From assembly GCA_008973525.1 (NCBI GenBank), contig WACJ01000251.1, positions 186,001 to 250,000 on the forward strand: 64,000 nucleotides of DNA. The letters run 5' to 3'. This document shows positions 1-11,660 of the stretch, one piece after another (within the stretch, counting starts at the first letter, position 1; each line of letters begins with the position of its first letter). The position numbers and the translations under genes are program-made. Source of the stretch: Stenopsyche tienmushanensis. Taxonomy: Eukaryota > Arthropoda > Insecta > Trichoptera > Stenopsychidae. The notes beneath the pieces are model-generated. The model saw only the letters and a list, made by a program, of their open reading frames with translations, was not told the DNA's origin and ran no database searches.

Positions 1-435
1 TCTTAAGTTTTGGATTTATTTATTCGGCTTAATATAATTCAGCTCTGCAAAATAAAGGCTTCTTCGATATACATCCATTCTATTCCATATCATTATAATT
101 CATGGATATTAACCGATTCTATGCAATGTTCTTATCTCTTAAAGGGCAGGGCTATACGATTGTATAGATCGTTAACTCAAATTTATCGACTAATAATGAT
201 ATATGAATGATATAATGAATCGATTTCAAGCGTATTGTTTATGTTTACACAAAGAAATGACCGAATATTGTGTGCTTTCGACAGTGTTTATTTATTTATA
301 TACAAGCTTCATACACGCTGCAATGATCCTGACAGATAAATAGATTAGTACAGATGATAAGTGGCGGATATACAAATATAGCATCTATGCTTATAATGAT
401 TTAAAATTAGTTATGGTTTATAAATTATGGTGTGT
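1..435. other. AT-rich sequence, no gene seen
   Basis: Low-GC sequence with short unremarkable open frames in all phases. I see no domain motif, splice-bounded exon or recognisable repeat here. Confidence 0.5.
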
Positions 436-544
436 AATTTCCTATATCGATATCCCTTAATTTGAAGGGTTGACTAATTTTATACTTGAACCTAATAAAC
501 CGGCGTTACTTTTTAAAAAAAAAATTGTGGCGTATATAATATTT

Positions 545-615
545 TTAAAAATATCGTCGCCGGCAAAACCTCTTGTAGGATTCGAACCTGAGATGCTGGC
601 TTTGTTCATAAAGTT
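545..615 (-). repeat. tRNA-like SINE head fragment (degenerate)
   Basis: On the - strand this stretch contains a good polymerase III B-box match, GGTTCGAATCC (plus-strand 578-588). A matching A box and a foldable cloverleaf cannot be made out, so a functional tRNA is unlikely. The neighbouring runs of A and T fit an old tRNA-derived SINE. Similar B-box-bearing pieces occur at about 6.2 kb (+) and 25.8 kb (-) in this window. Confidence 0.35.
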
Positions 616-660
616 ATTTCTTCGGTAACGAATGTGCAACATATCAATACCTAAATAATT

Positions 661-2652
661 AATCAATACACTGCTTTGAGTTCGCTTTCATACAATTTTC
701 GAAGATAACAGTGTTAAAGTGAGGATGAGATTGAGATTCCTGAATCTAAAAATGAAGAGATTGAAAAGTTATTATACAGTGAAAAGGAAATGTATGACGT
801 GTCAGAAAAATGATGAAATTTAGTTCAATAAATGGAGTTCACCTTTTTTTAAATGCATCGTCAGGGAGATAATTTTATAGAAATCCTTAAATTCACGCGT
901 TTTACAATAAAACAACGATATAAATGATTACGCACAAATAAGTTTGCCCTATTATCAGATACGGAGGAAATTTATAACAATAGCCAAGTATATCCATATA
1001 AAATTATTTAAATTGATGAACAATACATTCCTTCAAAAGCTCAATGCCGATTTTTTTTTATAATGAAATATATTATAAAAAATTGATATGTTATGCAGAT
1101 TGAAGGGGTAGACGTTTAGGCTAAGGGATGACAAATCTTCAAGGCTTTATTCATATAGTTTGAGTCTTACATCCATACGTATTTGAACTTCCACTTGTCA
1201 GAATGAAGTTGATATCCAATTTCTATCAGATAGATTGGGTCAAAGTATTTTTTTAAAAGATATACTTCATCGTATTTAGAGTATTTATTAAATTTCTTAT
1301 AGTTATTGATTCAACCGACATGATCAAATTGGTTTTAATTGTATTTATAGTCAGATTATTAAAAAAATCGGTAAATGTAGTGTTAAAAAAAGTAACGAGC
1401 CAAATACCCAACGAATAAATGATGTGTCCTCATCAAGCTTATCTGTGGATTAAGAGCATCCTGAATGAAGTCATCTCTTTGATTCGCCACAGCAATTAAT
1501 CCGAGCCGTGCCTGGATTCTTACATAGATCTTCACTCATTATTTACTCAGAGTGTGCAGATTTACAAGTTTATAAGGCGGACCATATTAACGCCTTGTCG
1601 TCGAGTTCCAACACGACATGGGCCGTTGTAGATTCCGGAGCGAGATGTCTGCACACACCTGAGTCCTTACTTATTGTGCTGTGCTCCTAATTTGTTACAT
1701 CACCTCTTCATCGTGGCCCTTCCGACACACCCACCTCTTTATTAATATTTACCGAATATGAAAAATTTAATATAGAGACAAATAAGGCACCGGGTGACCT
1801 TACTTTGCAGGACTCAATTATTTGCATTGTGCATTAATCAGATGCTTGCACAATGTTAACGCTGGCGTAGAAATGTTAATTGCTGCTAAAATATTGAAAC
1901 AATAGGGAAATTCAAATAGTCAATGATAAAGGATCTATTTTAGACTGTAATTCTGGGTGAAGTGACCCTATGTGAAGCTGATTGTACGATGTCCATCATA
2001 AGATCGGGTGATATTGGAAACTTCCTTATTTTGGGCATGACGATCTCAGGATACGACTGTGAACTTCTCAACGAACTGGATACTTTCTGCTTCTGCTTCA
2101 ATATTTGGGGAAGTGGGCCGTTGTTGAAGTCTCGTAGTTGAATCTAGCGTTTTTCCTTTTGAAATAATTAAATAAATATCCATCTTGAATAAAGCAACTG
2201 TTTCTATGATCATCTTCTTCTATCTTATGGCGTTTTCCCTGTGGTCTAATAGTCGAACGGATTACGCATACCATCATGGGAAGATTCACACTGAAGGGTT
2301 CATGGGAACAGGAACGAAAGTCGAAGATCTGTCACCCTTAGAGCACTTTAATCCACGTAAAGATTTACGTTTTACAACTAGTAAAAGCAATAGCAATTGA
2401 TAGTAAACCATAATTTCATTATGGTTTACTATCAATCAATAACTTCTTTAATTAACAATTCCAATTACTAATGTAGTAAGTTCAATGCTGTATTGATATT
2501 TGGTTATTATTGGATGAGATCTGTTAAAAAAATTGATATTTGCCGAATAGATAATACGAGTTAATATTTACTTATGCATGTTATAGAGAATAACTAACAT
2601 TAGACATAATTGTTAAATACATTATTTTTTTATTATAGATTTGTAGTATATA
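661..2652. other. Unassigned intergenic or intronic sequence
   Basis: AT-rich. The segment at about 720-1,150 contains lysine- and asparagine-rich broken frames that might be an old transposon, but no diagnostic motif is left. The segment at 1,500-1,690 is somewhat GC-richer without a recognisable product. Confidence 0.4.
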
Positions 2653-3287
2653 TAGGATGTTTTGCACATGGACCGACAAAATTGTTTAAGAGGGTTAATG
2701 GGGTATTTTGCTACGTTTCACACATAGTCTTCTATCACATGTTCTAAGTGTTAGGGTTGTCAGACAAAGATATCCAGTGGTGTCAGATCTGGAGACCATG
2801 CGAGTCACGGAATAGGGTACATCTCCAGGCAAGTTCCCAGGCAGGTCTTAGCTCTGACCCTACCAAACTGGTATCTCTTCAAGTTTAATGATATAATCTA
2901 GAGAACTTTTTAAAATAAACTTAGTTCAAAATAGTTGTTAGTTTTTTGTTTAAAGAACATAGAAGTTTACACTTCTTATTCGTTTGCACATTTTATGTGA
3001 CTTGGGAAGTTCAAAACTAATTTTCTTTAAACCGATTGCATAAAATAATGATTTATTTAGATAAGAAATACATTGAAAAATACAGAAAAAGTTATTTCGT
3101 GCTATTGCGACTACAATTTAAAAAGTTTTGAAGATTTAAAGGTGAAATATTGGGTATTTTTTCAAAATGTTGAAAAAAAAATTATTTCGACAACCCTGAC
3201 ACCTGACATTGGGTCTATATATGAAACGTAGCAAATGGTCCTCTTAACCCCCAAAAAAATTGGTCGCTCCATGTTCAAAATACTCAA
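2653..3287 (-). mobile_element. Long-inverted-repeat DNA transposon remnant, copy 1 (Tc1/mariner-like)
   Basis: The left end reads TGTTTTGCACATGGACCGAC and the right end is its inverted counterpart (CCATGTTCAAAATACTC with GGTCGCTCC before it). Long subterminal regions are also inverted copies, for example CTACGTTTCACACATAG on the left against CTATATATGAAACGTAG on the right. Inside, the - strand (about 2,770-2,815) encodes SPDLTPLDIF with a stop just upstream. This is the third-acidic-residue block of Tc1/mariner-type transposases of the WxARSPDLTPxDFFLWG kind. No open frame survives. Two relatives lie at 27.3 kb (half element) and 31.4 kb (better ends). Confidence 0.75.
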
Positions 3288-5590
3288 CAATATATAATAT
3301 TGTTGATCAATAAAGACTATTTAGGAGTTCATTTCAATGTAATGATAAATGGAATTAATAAAGAGCTTGGAAAAATCAAGTTAATTCATCCTGTAGGAAT
3401 AAGTTTTATATCTCAGTGGATAGCATCCGGACAGTGAGAGGTTTTTACTTTGGATTATATTGTATCAGGTTTTTAAATAGTTTTTTAATTAGAGTATTTA
3501 CATGTCTAAATTAAAAACGTTGTAAAAATGATTGGATATTTTGAGAATTTTAAGTCAATGCGCTCTATTAACACATTTTCTATGATCTATTATGTTCGTC
3601 GATGGAAAAATATGATGGATGATAGATTATACCATTATCGCATTTTATATGGGTGTTGTGTCATATTTTATAGAGGATCATATCGATAAAGAAATTCGGA
3701 CGAAATAAATCAAAATCATATTCCGAAACGCCCACTTACCACTGGCATATGGCGTCGTTTTGAAAACTTAAGGTTTTTCCAATATTTTTATGGTTATAGT
3801 TCTGTAAATAGAAGGTCGTATATGGCAATGCCATTCAAATAAAGTGTACTGTAATAAAATCCTCAACATCCCACGTCCCATCGAGTTCCGTTGCTCAATA
3901 ACGACTCGATATTACTTGTTTCAACTGCTAAAGACGACGCAAAAGACTTGTGCTCTAAAATATTCATAAATATGTAGCGCAATAACGATCAGTATTTTTC
4001 ATACGTTATTGCCGTTTCTCGCAAGGCGATTCCCGAAGAAAAACGACGATAAAGACGATCGGGACACTTGAAGAGTGCCATAAAAAGATTCTGGAGAACA
4101 AATTTCAGATGCCGACGACAATTCAATTTTTAGTACGTGGCACCCGTTGTAGAATGAAATTTTAATTGGACAAAAAGAAGACAGCATTTTTGAAGAATTT
4201 ATTATTGCCATAAAAGATCATCATTAAAATTATTGCATCATCAGATATGGCGTATGATCCTTAAGTACAATTGCACTGTTGAAATTGAGTGTTTTATAAA
4301 ATAAAACTAATGAATGTATCGTTAATCAGAGGATGCAATTTATGGCACATAGGGAAGATGTTCTAAATCAAGCCAAAATGCCTAGATTTTTTTTATTTTG
4401 AAGATTATTTTGAGCTTAATTTTCATCCACTCTAATCATTGAACGTACACTTCTGCTGCATTTTTCTAATAATGCCTAGGCAATTTTAAATTAATTATTT
4501 TAGCGATATCCCATCATACAAAGAGAAGGACCTTTTAATATTTGACCCAAGGAAAGCCATGTATTATAAAGTGCTCATTTCTTATTTTAAGTCATAATTT
4601 ACTGTAAAAAACGACTTGGTTTTGCTCCGGGTTAATAAAGATATACAGCTTTTCCCAAATTCCGTGTTTATTTAATTCATTTATACGATAAAAATATTTC
4701 TGAACTGTTGACTATGGAAAAGCAAGTCTATTTGACAATAATTCGATTGTTTGACGAGGATCTAATTTAATTTATTTGGCTCTCTCGAGGTTCATTTGAA
4801 GAAATTGCAGCCATCCCTTTTTCAATTTAACAGCTAATAAAACACTGGATATTAATTCCTATATAATGCATATGTTGCTTGGCGTTTAAAATTAATGCGG
4901 ATATAAAATCTAAATTGGCTTCTGCCATGTAATTTGAACCAAGTGCATGATCTACTGCGTTTAATATGTTGCCATATTAGGTTGTCGGATAAATTCCGTA
5001 CCCTTTACATACCGAGCTGAAGAAAATTTATATAATAAGCAATAAGTTCTGAAGAATACCTAGATCTTTATTATAAAGGAAAAATATTTAATTTAACATA
5101 CTATCCATCATATTAAGCAATTTTTCCGAAAATCAGATCCATATTTTTTAGTTTTGCCACTTAAATGAAATAAATTTAATTTCCTGTGAATAATATATGA
5201 TTAAATATTAAATAGATGTAGATTATTACAGTTTTTAATATGGTTATATATATATTTATTTTAAATATTTTTTTACTGATATACTGTAGAATTAATCATG
5301 AATGTTATTCAATAACAAATAGTTTAATTTTGGAGTTTCGTATTTTGCTACACAGCGTTGATAAATTTTATTCCTGAGCATTCCCATGGAACAACAAACG
5401 ATAAACGGACAAAACAGGCAATTATTGATATTAATTCGTATGTTAATAATTTTTTCAATAAAATGCAAAATAAAAATTGTAAACTTAATTAATTTTTCAT
5501 TCTCTGAATTGTACAAAATAAATAAATTGAATGATCTATAAGATTAAAACATCACGGAAACCGTAAAGCAAATTTTAATCTGTAATAAAT
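3288..5590. other. Unassigned sequence with one mariner-end-like motif
   Basis: Mostly AT-rich with no supported gene. A segment at 3,900-4,210 is locally richer in GC but its frames match nothing I know. At 4,977 the sequence TTAGGTTGTCGGATAAATTC resembles the terminal repeat of irritans-type mariners and is preceded by TA. I found neither a partner repeat nor a transposase beside it, so it may be a solo end. Confidence 0.35.
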
Positions 5591-5599
5591 ATAATGTTA

Positions 5600-6130
5600 G
5601 CGTTTGGTTAAATTGCTATGGATTCTAAATTTTGAATCTTCTTGTTATGGTGCCAAATTCGATGTCGGGCGTAGGCGATCTCCGCAGGAGATTTTTCCAG
5701 AAATAGAAGATTTTCATATTATGGTTCCCATTGTTTTCCACGTATAATTAAATTATGATGAGATTAAATTAGGTTAAATCTAGATTGAGACGATCTATCG
5801 AAAATATTGAAAAAGGCAAAAATATAGAAAGATGATTGAAGACTGATTTTCCGATATTTTGAATCATTTTATTATATAAATATCGCTAAGAAGTATTTAG
5901 AAAGATACAAAAATTTGGGGTGATTTTGAAAGATAGCAACGATAAATTTGAAATAAATAAATTGCTTAAAAATATAACTTTGCTGTAGGACTTATAGACA
6001 AATTATATATTAGTCTGTAACAAATCAAATTGCCGGACAGACTGAATCGACTGCGATTATATGATTCTGTGCAATATTTTACAAGTTTAGTTATTTGAAA
6101 GTGAATTCCGTATTATAAATAAAGGAAAGG
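5600..6130 (+). repeat. Composite dispersed repeat, copy 1
   Basis: Shares a series of blocks with 12.05-13.14, 25.49-25.93, 58.67-58.88 and 60.94-61.35 kb. These are a GGCGATCT...GGAGA block, a TGGTTCCCATTGTTTTCCAC block, AATTAAGATAGGA-like sequence, and GATTGAGACGATCTATC. The last 60 bases (GTGCAATATTTTACAAGTTT) recur at about 61.25 kb. No coding capacity is visible. It is probably a non-autonomous element of unknown class. Confidence 0.55.
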
Positions 6131-6182
6131 CAAATAAAGGAATTATCTATTATTATTTTTGAAATTAAACTTCTAAAAGCGT

Positions 6183-6262
6183 GGTACCTGTAGGTAGTCT
6201 CGCGTTAAGCGGTTGGACTCGTAACTCAATCATCTTGGGTTCGCATCCCATAGGAGATGTGG
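6183..6262 (+). repeat. tRNA-derived SINE head
   Basis: Reads like the body of a tRNA gene: GCGTTAAGCGGTTGGACTCG as a degenerate A-box and D-arm region, then GGGTTCGCATCCC as a B box within a T-arm-like hairpin. The spacing is tRNA-like but the anticodon stem is imperfect and an A-rich tract follows. A tRNA-derived SINE is the simplest reading; a degraded tRNA gene is the alternative. Confidence 0.45.
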
Positions 6263-6395
6263 TTGGCAACCACATTTAAAAAAAAATATATATGCCTTGA
6301 AAAACCATGTCAAAATGGTTGGTAATAGTCCCATTAAAGGAATTGCTAAAGGCCACATCAAAAAAAAATTGTGGTAGGGGAAAATTGGGCTCAAC

Positions 6396-6561
6396 AAGAC
6401 GAAAAGTGAAATTCCAAGCGGCAATTGGTCGGAAAGAGAGGGAGAATCGTTTCTATTCTCTCTATCTCTATCGCACACATACGTAAATAGGCAGGCTATG
6501 CGTTGGCATAAAGCAACCACTACATTAGTGACAATCTTATTTTATTATATATTACACAAAA
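6396..6561 (+). repeat. Four-copy short interspersed repeat, copy A
   Basis: Begins near GACGAAAAGTGAA and passes through GGTCGGAAAGAGAGGGAGAA, TCTATCGCACACATACG and GCATAAAGCAACCAC. It ends in TTTTATTATATATTACACAA. The same ordered blocks recur at 36,131-36,310 (+), 15,520-15,732 (-) and 62,388-62,548 (-). There is no open frame. The constant 3' end and a length of about 165-215 bp fit a SINE or MITE. Confidence 0.7.
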
Positions 6562-6732
6562 TATAAACATTTTTTTAGCTAACCATTTAAAAAATGGAAT
6601 AAAGCAAGACATAAGATCAACTTTTCTTAGGAATTAAGAAGTACCATTTCAGTTAAGCTCTTATACATATTTTAATAACGATACAAAACTTATCACTCAT
6701 TTACACTTTTATGGCATGTATAAAATGTCTGT

Positions 6733-7560
6733 TTATGCTGTTAAATCGGAATTTTCTTTACCCAGCCAATTCTTCATGATTATTTCTATTACCACAACAT
6801 ATAACATATTCATATTTTCTTCTATATTTGGTGTCACGAGCTGATCTGTTAGTATTTGTAAACATTTTTGGCGTAAATCGGTGGGATGATTAGTTCTCTG
6901 GTTCAAATTCTTATAAACTATGAATGATACCAATGCTGCAGTATTCAGCATATTATAGAAAAAAGCTGCCATCTTTTATGTCTGGTGCATAAAAGAGCAG
7001 TTTTCAAGCCAGTCCCAAACAAACCAGCAATTCTAGCTTTGTATAAACAGAGTTAACTTCGTTTTTAAGCGATTTTTTAGCTCAAAACGGAATTAAAGAT
7101 ACCAGCCTCGTGTGCATTGGGGACTAATCTGCCGCTTGTATTTATACTCCCTGAGCATCTGATGTGAAATAACATTACCTGTGGCTTTTGGGCTTCTCCA
7201 ACTACTTCGGCATCATAATGGACAGTTAATAATGGGATAACAGCTTTTAATTTTTTCGGAACATATGAAACAGATGCAACGTTGTCTGTAAATCCAAACA
7301 CGGATGAATATATTGGACGACGTTCGGTAGATAGTCTCGATAAAAGCAAGCCCTGCCTGCTGAAGTTTTTCCACGCCATAGAAAGTTGTGAAATAGTTAT
7401 CAGCAATAACCGTCCTCCCACTTCCTTTGTATTTGCCAGTTAATTCCAGTAGCCCCTTTTCACTTAAGTTGACTGCTCTCTGGCCTCCTTCTTCTTTTCC
7501 AGTATACAGGATACCTTTACAGGGATATCCATTTCATAAATCACATACCCAACATTTAGT
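6733..7560 (-). pseudogene. piggyBac-family transposase fossil
   Basis: Several - strand segments, in shifting frames, spell a piggyBac (DDE_Tnp_1_7) transposase. In order they are ILYTGKEEGGQRAV, then TVIADNYFTT (the block carrying the second catalytic Asp), SMAWKNFSRQGLL, VPKKLKAVIPLLTVHYDAE and PQVMLFHIRCSGSINTSGRL. The last segment is a C-terminal piece with FFYNMLNTAALVSFIVYKNL and NHPTDLRQKCL (about 6,733-6,972). The third catalytic motif, normally GGVDTLD, reads GSINTSG, so the Asp is lost. Stops and frame changes separate the segments, and the N-terminal third of the family's usual 500-600 residues is missing. This is a dead copy, though long stretches are well kept. Confidence 0.88.
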
Positions 7561-10335
7561 TTTTACAGACAAATGATGCAAAAACATTTTTTGCAGCAGA
7601 ATAAAAAGTAAAATATTGTACTAAATATAGATTTTCCCAAACACGTTTCGAAAGGATTTTTTATTACAAAGGTAAAAATGCAGGTCCACCTGAGAAATAT
7701 GATAAAATATTGTATGGATCGAAAGAAATAAAATTTTCTTTCTTTTAAAGTATGGCTAGATCACTTTCATAAATATATTTTTTTCCTTGAAACACAATGA
7801 TTCTAAACTTTTTTTAGCTCTAAATTCTGTAAAACTTATCAATGAACAAAGTCAGGGAGATTTGATAAGATCTATACATAGCTACTATTAAAAAAAGCTC
7901 ATCGCAAAAGCACAATGTTCTGGCCCGACCATCTCTCTGTTTTTTCATTCAATATTAGAAAGTAATGTTTTGCTTTATTTTTTGATGATGCTTGTTATGA
8001 AATCGTGTTTTATTGAACTGGAAAAAAATATATATATGATGATGTAAAGTGCAAAACATAGATGTCGCTCGATTACATGGTGTAGATACATTAATCTGCG
8101 TTAGCATTTTCTTGCACTGTAAGATATTGTTTAAAGTTCTTTTATAAGTCGAATTGCCTAAAGATTTCTTGCGTGCTAAATTTGTTTTTTTTATCTGAAG
8201 AACATTTAAATTCTGATATATTTATTATGAAAATAACCAAGCCGGCGAAGAAGATTTTGATTGATGATGAGAAATGGCGCTGATGTTTCCGAGGGAAATT
8301 TCTTTCGCCGAAGAAATTATTATCTGTAAGTTCACACTCAATTTTAATATAGAATGATGAAGTGGGCGTCGCATGTAAGTTTGCGAATGCGGAGCATCTA
8401 GTCGAAGTTCGCTTATATAGCGCCATTGGTGTCGGTCGAGAATGAGTTAATTAATGCGAGCACCATAATCAATTATTCAAGTCCCCAGCCAATCCGTCTG
8501 AGTTACACATTTCGTGAATGCCACATTAAAATATAACACAAAATATTGGAAGTGGAAGAGTCGGTGCGGAGTTGTGCGCGGCAATAATTGGCGTTTGGAA
8601 CATTCTGCAGAATGTACGTGGGATGAAAACAGGATGACACCAAAGTAGCGTAACGATTGTCACTTTTTGTCAGTACTCTGCTAAATGCGCTCTCTAAAAA
8701 CACCGCATTTATTATCCAGAGGACTCGGCATTGTGAGGACTCCCGAAATAATAGTTCCTGACACTTCTTCGACGACGTCGGCCAAATGTTGCCTGAATAA
8801 TGCGACATTCTGTTGCTGATTTTAGCACGATGGCCAGAATAACATTATGTGCATACGAAGCTTCCGCGCTAAATATCATCATATTCTATTTAAAGCGATA
8901 GTATTTGTTTAGTCTATACATCAACGACAACACTAGTCCATTAAGACAGAAAATACATAATTATTTATGAACAACGAGAAGCTATAAAAGGACTGTTGCA
9001 TATTATTAACAATGACAATGCCTACTAACTTTCGATCTGCAGACGACAAATTGTTTTCGACATCGGCGAATTAAGTTAAAGATTTATATTAATCGTTCAA
9101 GTATACAATTGATCTATTATTGTGAGTATTGACATTAGAACGGCATAATGTACTATTAAATCTAAATTTTATTTAAGACTCTTCTTGAGACAATTACTGT
9201 GGTTGTAAGTTGAGGATGCAGCATTTCCAATTGAAAAATGTCACATGATCAAGTTTTCTCTAATTTATCTTCAACTACAACATCCGGAACGAACCAGTTG
9301 GACAGCTTCAAGTGTGATGCATCCATTCGTTTGGCGGGTAGTTGTCTTCGGATCCATCACTTGACGTCTGAAGATTAACATGCTGTTCATCAACGCCTTT
9401 ACATCGGTGTCAGAAGTAGAATTATTATGCTCTTACTGATGATATCCAAGTTATAAATGCATGCAAATTCAATTATAGACGATGTATCTTTATTAAATCC
9501 ACAACGCCAAGCATCTTGTCTTCAGCCATATGCGTAGCTGATCTTGCAAAACGATTTCAAATAGGACCATGATAATCCAGGAATGGAGCCAAATTTAAAA
9601 TATATTTTTGCATAGGAACTATTAAAAGATATTTGACGAGTCATCAACAAAATCAATATCAATATTTTTTTGAGTAAAATATATCATACAATCGTTGATT
9701 AGGGTGTTTTCTTCTGAAGGGCAAAGTCTCGGGGATATTAAAAATAGCTGTAATATTTATTAAAAATGACATTTATTATATCATTTTAATAATAGACATC
9801 TTATTAAACGGATTGACAAAAACTTTTCAGTTGATTTTCCCGTGATTTAGCAAACATTTTGGATCCAAATCTATAGAAAATATGATGGCATATAATCTTT
9901 ACAATGCGTGACGTATTATGTATCATGTATGACTTTAATAGCTTTGTAATTTAATATTAATATTGATCCTAAATTAACTCTTGGATGGCTCGAACATATT
10001 TTAAATAAAGACTTATTGAACAAAATTGTGAATAAGAGCATTACATACTACAACGCAGCAAAAATGATACGTTGGTCGAATAAATGTATTTATTTGTTAC
10101 TGTATGGATGAGCTTTAATCGTCATTTAAGTGTCATAGATCAAAGATGATAACCCTGCCTCTATTGAGCATTTTCAATGGAATAGGTTAATAACCAAGAG
10201 TAATATTGATTTGAAATGAAAACAAATCGTTTTATAAATCTAAATAAGTAATAAGTCTTAATATTTCAGAATTAAGACCCAGTCATCCTACAATGGCAAT
10301 TCATTCAAAATAGCTTTGATATTTTTGATGTTTAA
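7561..10335. other. Unassigned sequence
   Basis: No supported gene. Segments at about 8,140-8,430, 8,500-8,820 and 9,280-9,430 are richer in GC and contain open frames of up to about 100 codons on the - strand. Their translations show no domain, signal peptide or membrane pattern that I recognise, and no splice sites frame them convincingly. Confidence 0.4.
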
Positions 10336-10618
10336 CCCATTCATCGTTACGTTTCACTGTTAAAAGTGTCATCCGTAGTGACGCGATCTTTTCGCCGTTA
10401 GCGGATACGGAAGTCATATCTAATATATCATCAAGTTCGAACAAATCAGTTCCCGAGATGAATCATTCTTACATTTAACGTATACAACACTGCAATCGGA
10501 CATATCCGTCATTTTCCATTGAGGTTTGCTTAACTTTCAAAATGCGGATATATCCGTCATACCCACTTTGCATGGACTTTGGTCTTGACGGATATATACG
10601 TCATATCCACTTAAGGGG
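10336..10618. mobile_element. piggyBac-type MITE with TTAA duplications
   Basis: A 283-bp unit flanked on both sides by TTAA (10,332-10,335 and 10,619-10,622). It starts CCCATTCATCGTTACG and ends CCACTTAAGGGG. This TTAA plus CCC...GGG arrangement is the signature of piggyBac-like elements. Its right half has three spaced copies of a palindromic motif of the type GGATATATCCGTCAT (near 10,500, 10,548 and 10,580). There is no open frame, so it would have been mobilised by a piggyBac transposase such as the one fossilised at 6.7-7.56 kb. Confidence 0.65.
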
Positions 10619-10633
10619 TTAAATAGTAAAATA

Positions 10634-11091
10634 TTAGGTTATCCCGAAAGAAATTCATTATTTTGTTTTATATCTTAAAACTGTATGAATTTAAATGATT
10701 TTTGATCTTATGTACGACTTTAATGAATGCTTTTAGAGGTAATCGGGTTCATATTTTTTTCATAATTCGTAGGAAAAAAGTTGCCTTCTTTGCGGTATCC
10801 AAATACCATAAATTTCCTTGATGATCATAAATTTCCTTGATGGTGTTTGTGGTCGCATTCAAATTACGATCAAGAACAACCAGCATACAATATCGAATAT
10901 GTTTTTGGTTGATTTCGGGCTTCGTTTTAATAAACATTTTAATAAGATGATATTTATGACATAAAAAATAAAGCTAATAAACTATACAGCAAGTTTTGTA
11001 TGAAAGAAGTGCTTCTATCATCGTGTCTGGCTACAAATTGAACTCAAACGAGAGCATGTGAAAATAATGGATTTCTTTCGGGAAGACCTAA
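10634..11091 (-). mobile_element. Internally deleted mariner with both terminal repeats
   Basis: A 458-bp element with TA on both sides (10,632-10,633 and 11,092-11,093). Its ends are inverted: TTAGGTTATCCCGAAAGAAA on the left against TTAGGTCTTCCCGAAAGAAA read inward from the right. About 25 of the first 28 positions match. Inside, a 62-codon - strand frame (10,749-10,937) has the sequence HIRYCMLVVLDRNLNATTNT, which resembles the N-terminal helix-turn-helix of mariner transposases. The catalytic domain is absent. A short direct duplication (ATCAAGGAAATTTATG, near 10,805-10,845) lies within the frame. Confidence 0.75.
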
Positions 11092-11280
11092 TATAATCCT
11101 GATGTTTTTGTATTGGATTTATAGATGATAATAAATTTATTTTATGTATTTATTTAATGGTCGAAGAGCATAGATACTAGCCCTGCCCTTAAACAGATAA
11201 GAACCCTGCATGGAATAGGTTAAATCATTTAGTTTAGTTTTAGTATGAATTTAGTGCATGTTTTTATTAATTTCTTCGAA

Positions 11281-11660
11281 GTATAAAGATACAGCAAACA
11301 CTGGAACGCACTACGTGTCGCCTCCGGTTGGCGAATATGTGTGGGATTTGGTACCATAATAAGGTAAAGCCGGGACCGTGTTTTAATGCATAGCCATAAA
11401 TTAGTTTAGCAGAGAACTTGAGGCGAAAGGCATTGCTGACGTGTGGGACAACAAAGCTCAGAAGAGCAGTTCTTGGTCCATCGTAGTCCGTAGCAACCGT
11501 ATCGGGACGACAATTGTCATCGCGACTTCGACGTCATCGAAGAAGCTTTCCTCCCAGAGACGAGTGACATGTGGACCACGTGTGGCTCGAAGACGAGCGA
11601 CGCATAGGAAATGCGATTCAAATTGCGCAGACAGGAAGTGCCTATGTTAGTCATAAATAC
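11281..11660 (+). other. GC-richer island of unknown nature
   Basis: Distinctly richer in GC and CpG than its surroundings. A 69-codon + strand frame begins at 11,441 and is rich in Ser, Thr, Arg and Cys, with no recognisable domain. Repeated CGAAGACGAGCGAC-like and GACGAGTGACATG-like stretches occur. It could be a short exon, a noncoding RNA exon, a regulatory block or a retrotransposon tail; the sequence does not decide among them. Confidence 0.3.

Noticed and set aside
6183..6262. Functional tRNA gene
   Set aside because: The B box is good but the acceptor and anticodon stems do not pair convincingly and an A-rich tail follows; SINE is preferred.
8142..8808. Two - strand frames of 94 and 101 codons
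   Set aside because: No recognisable domain, no splice framing and no coding-like codon usage; kept only as unassigned sequence.
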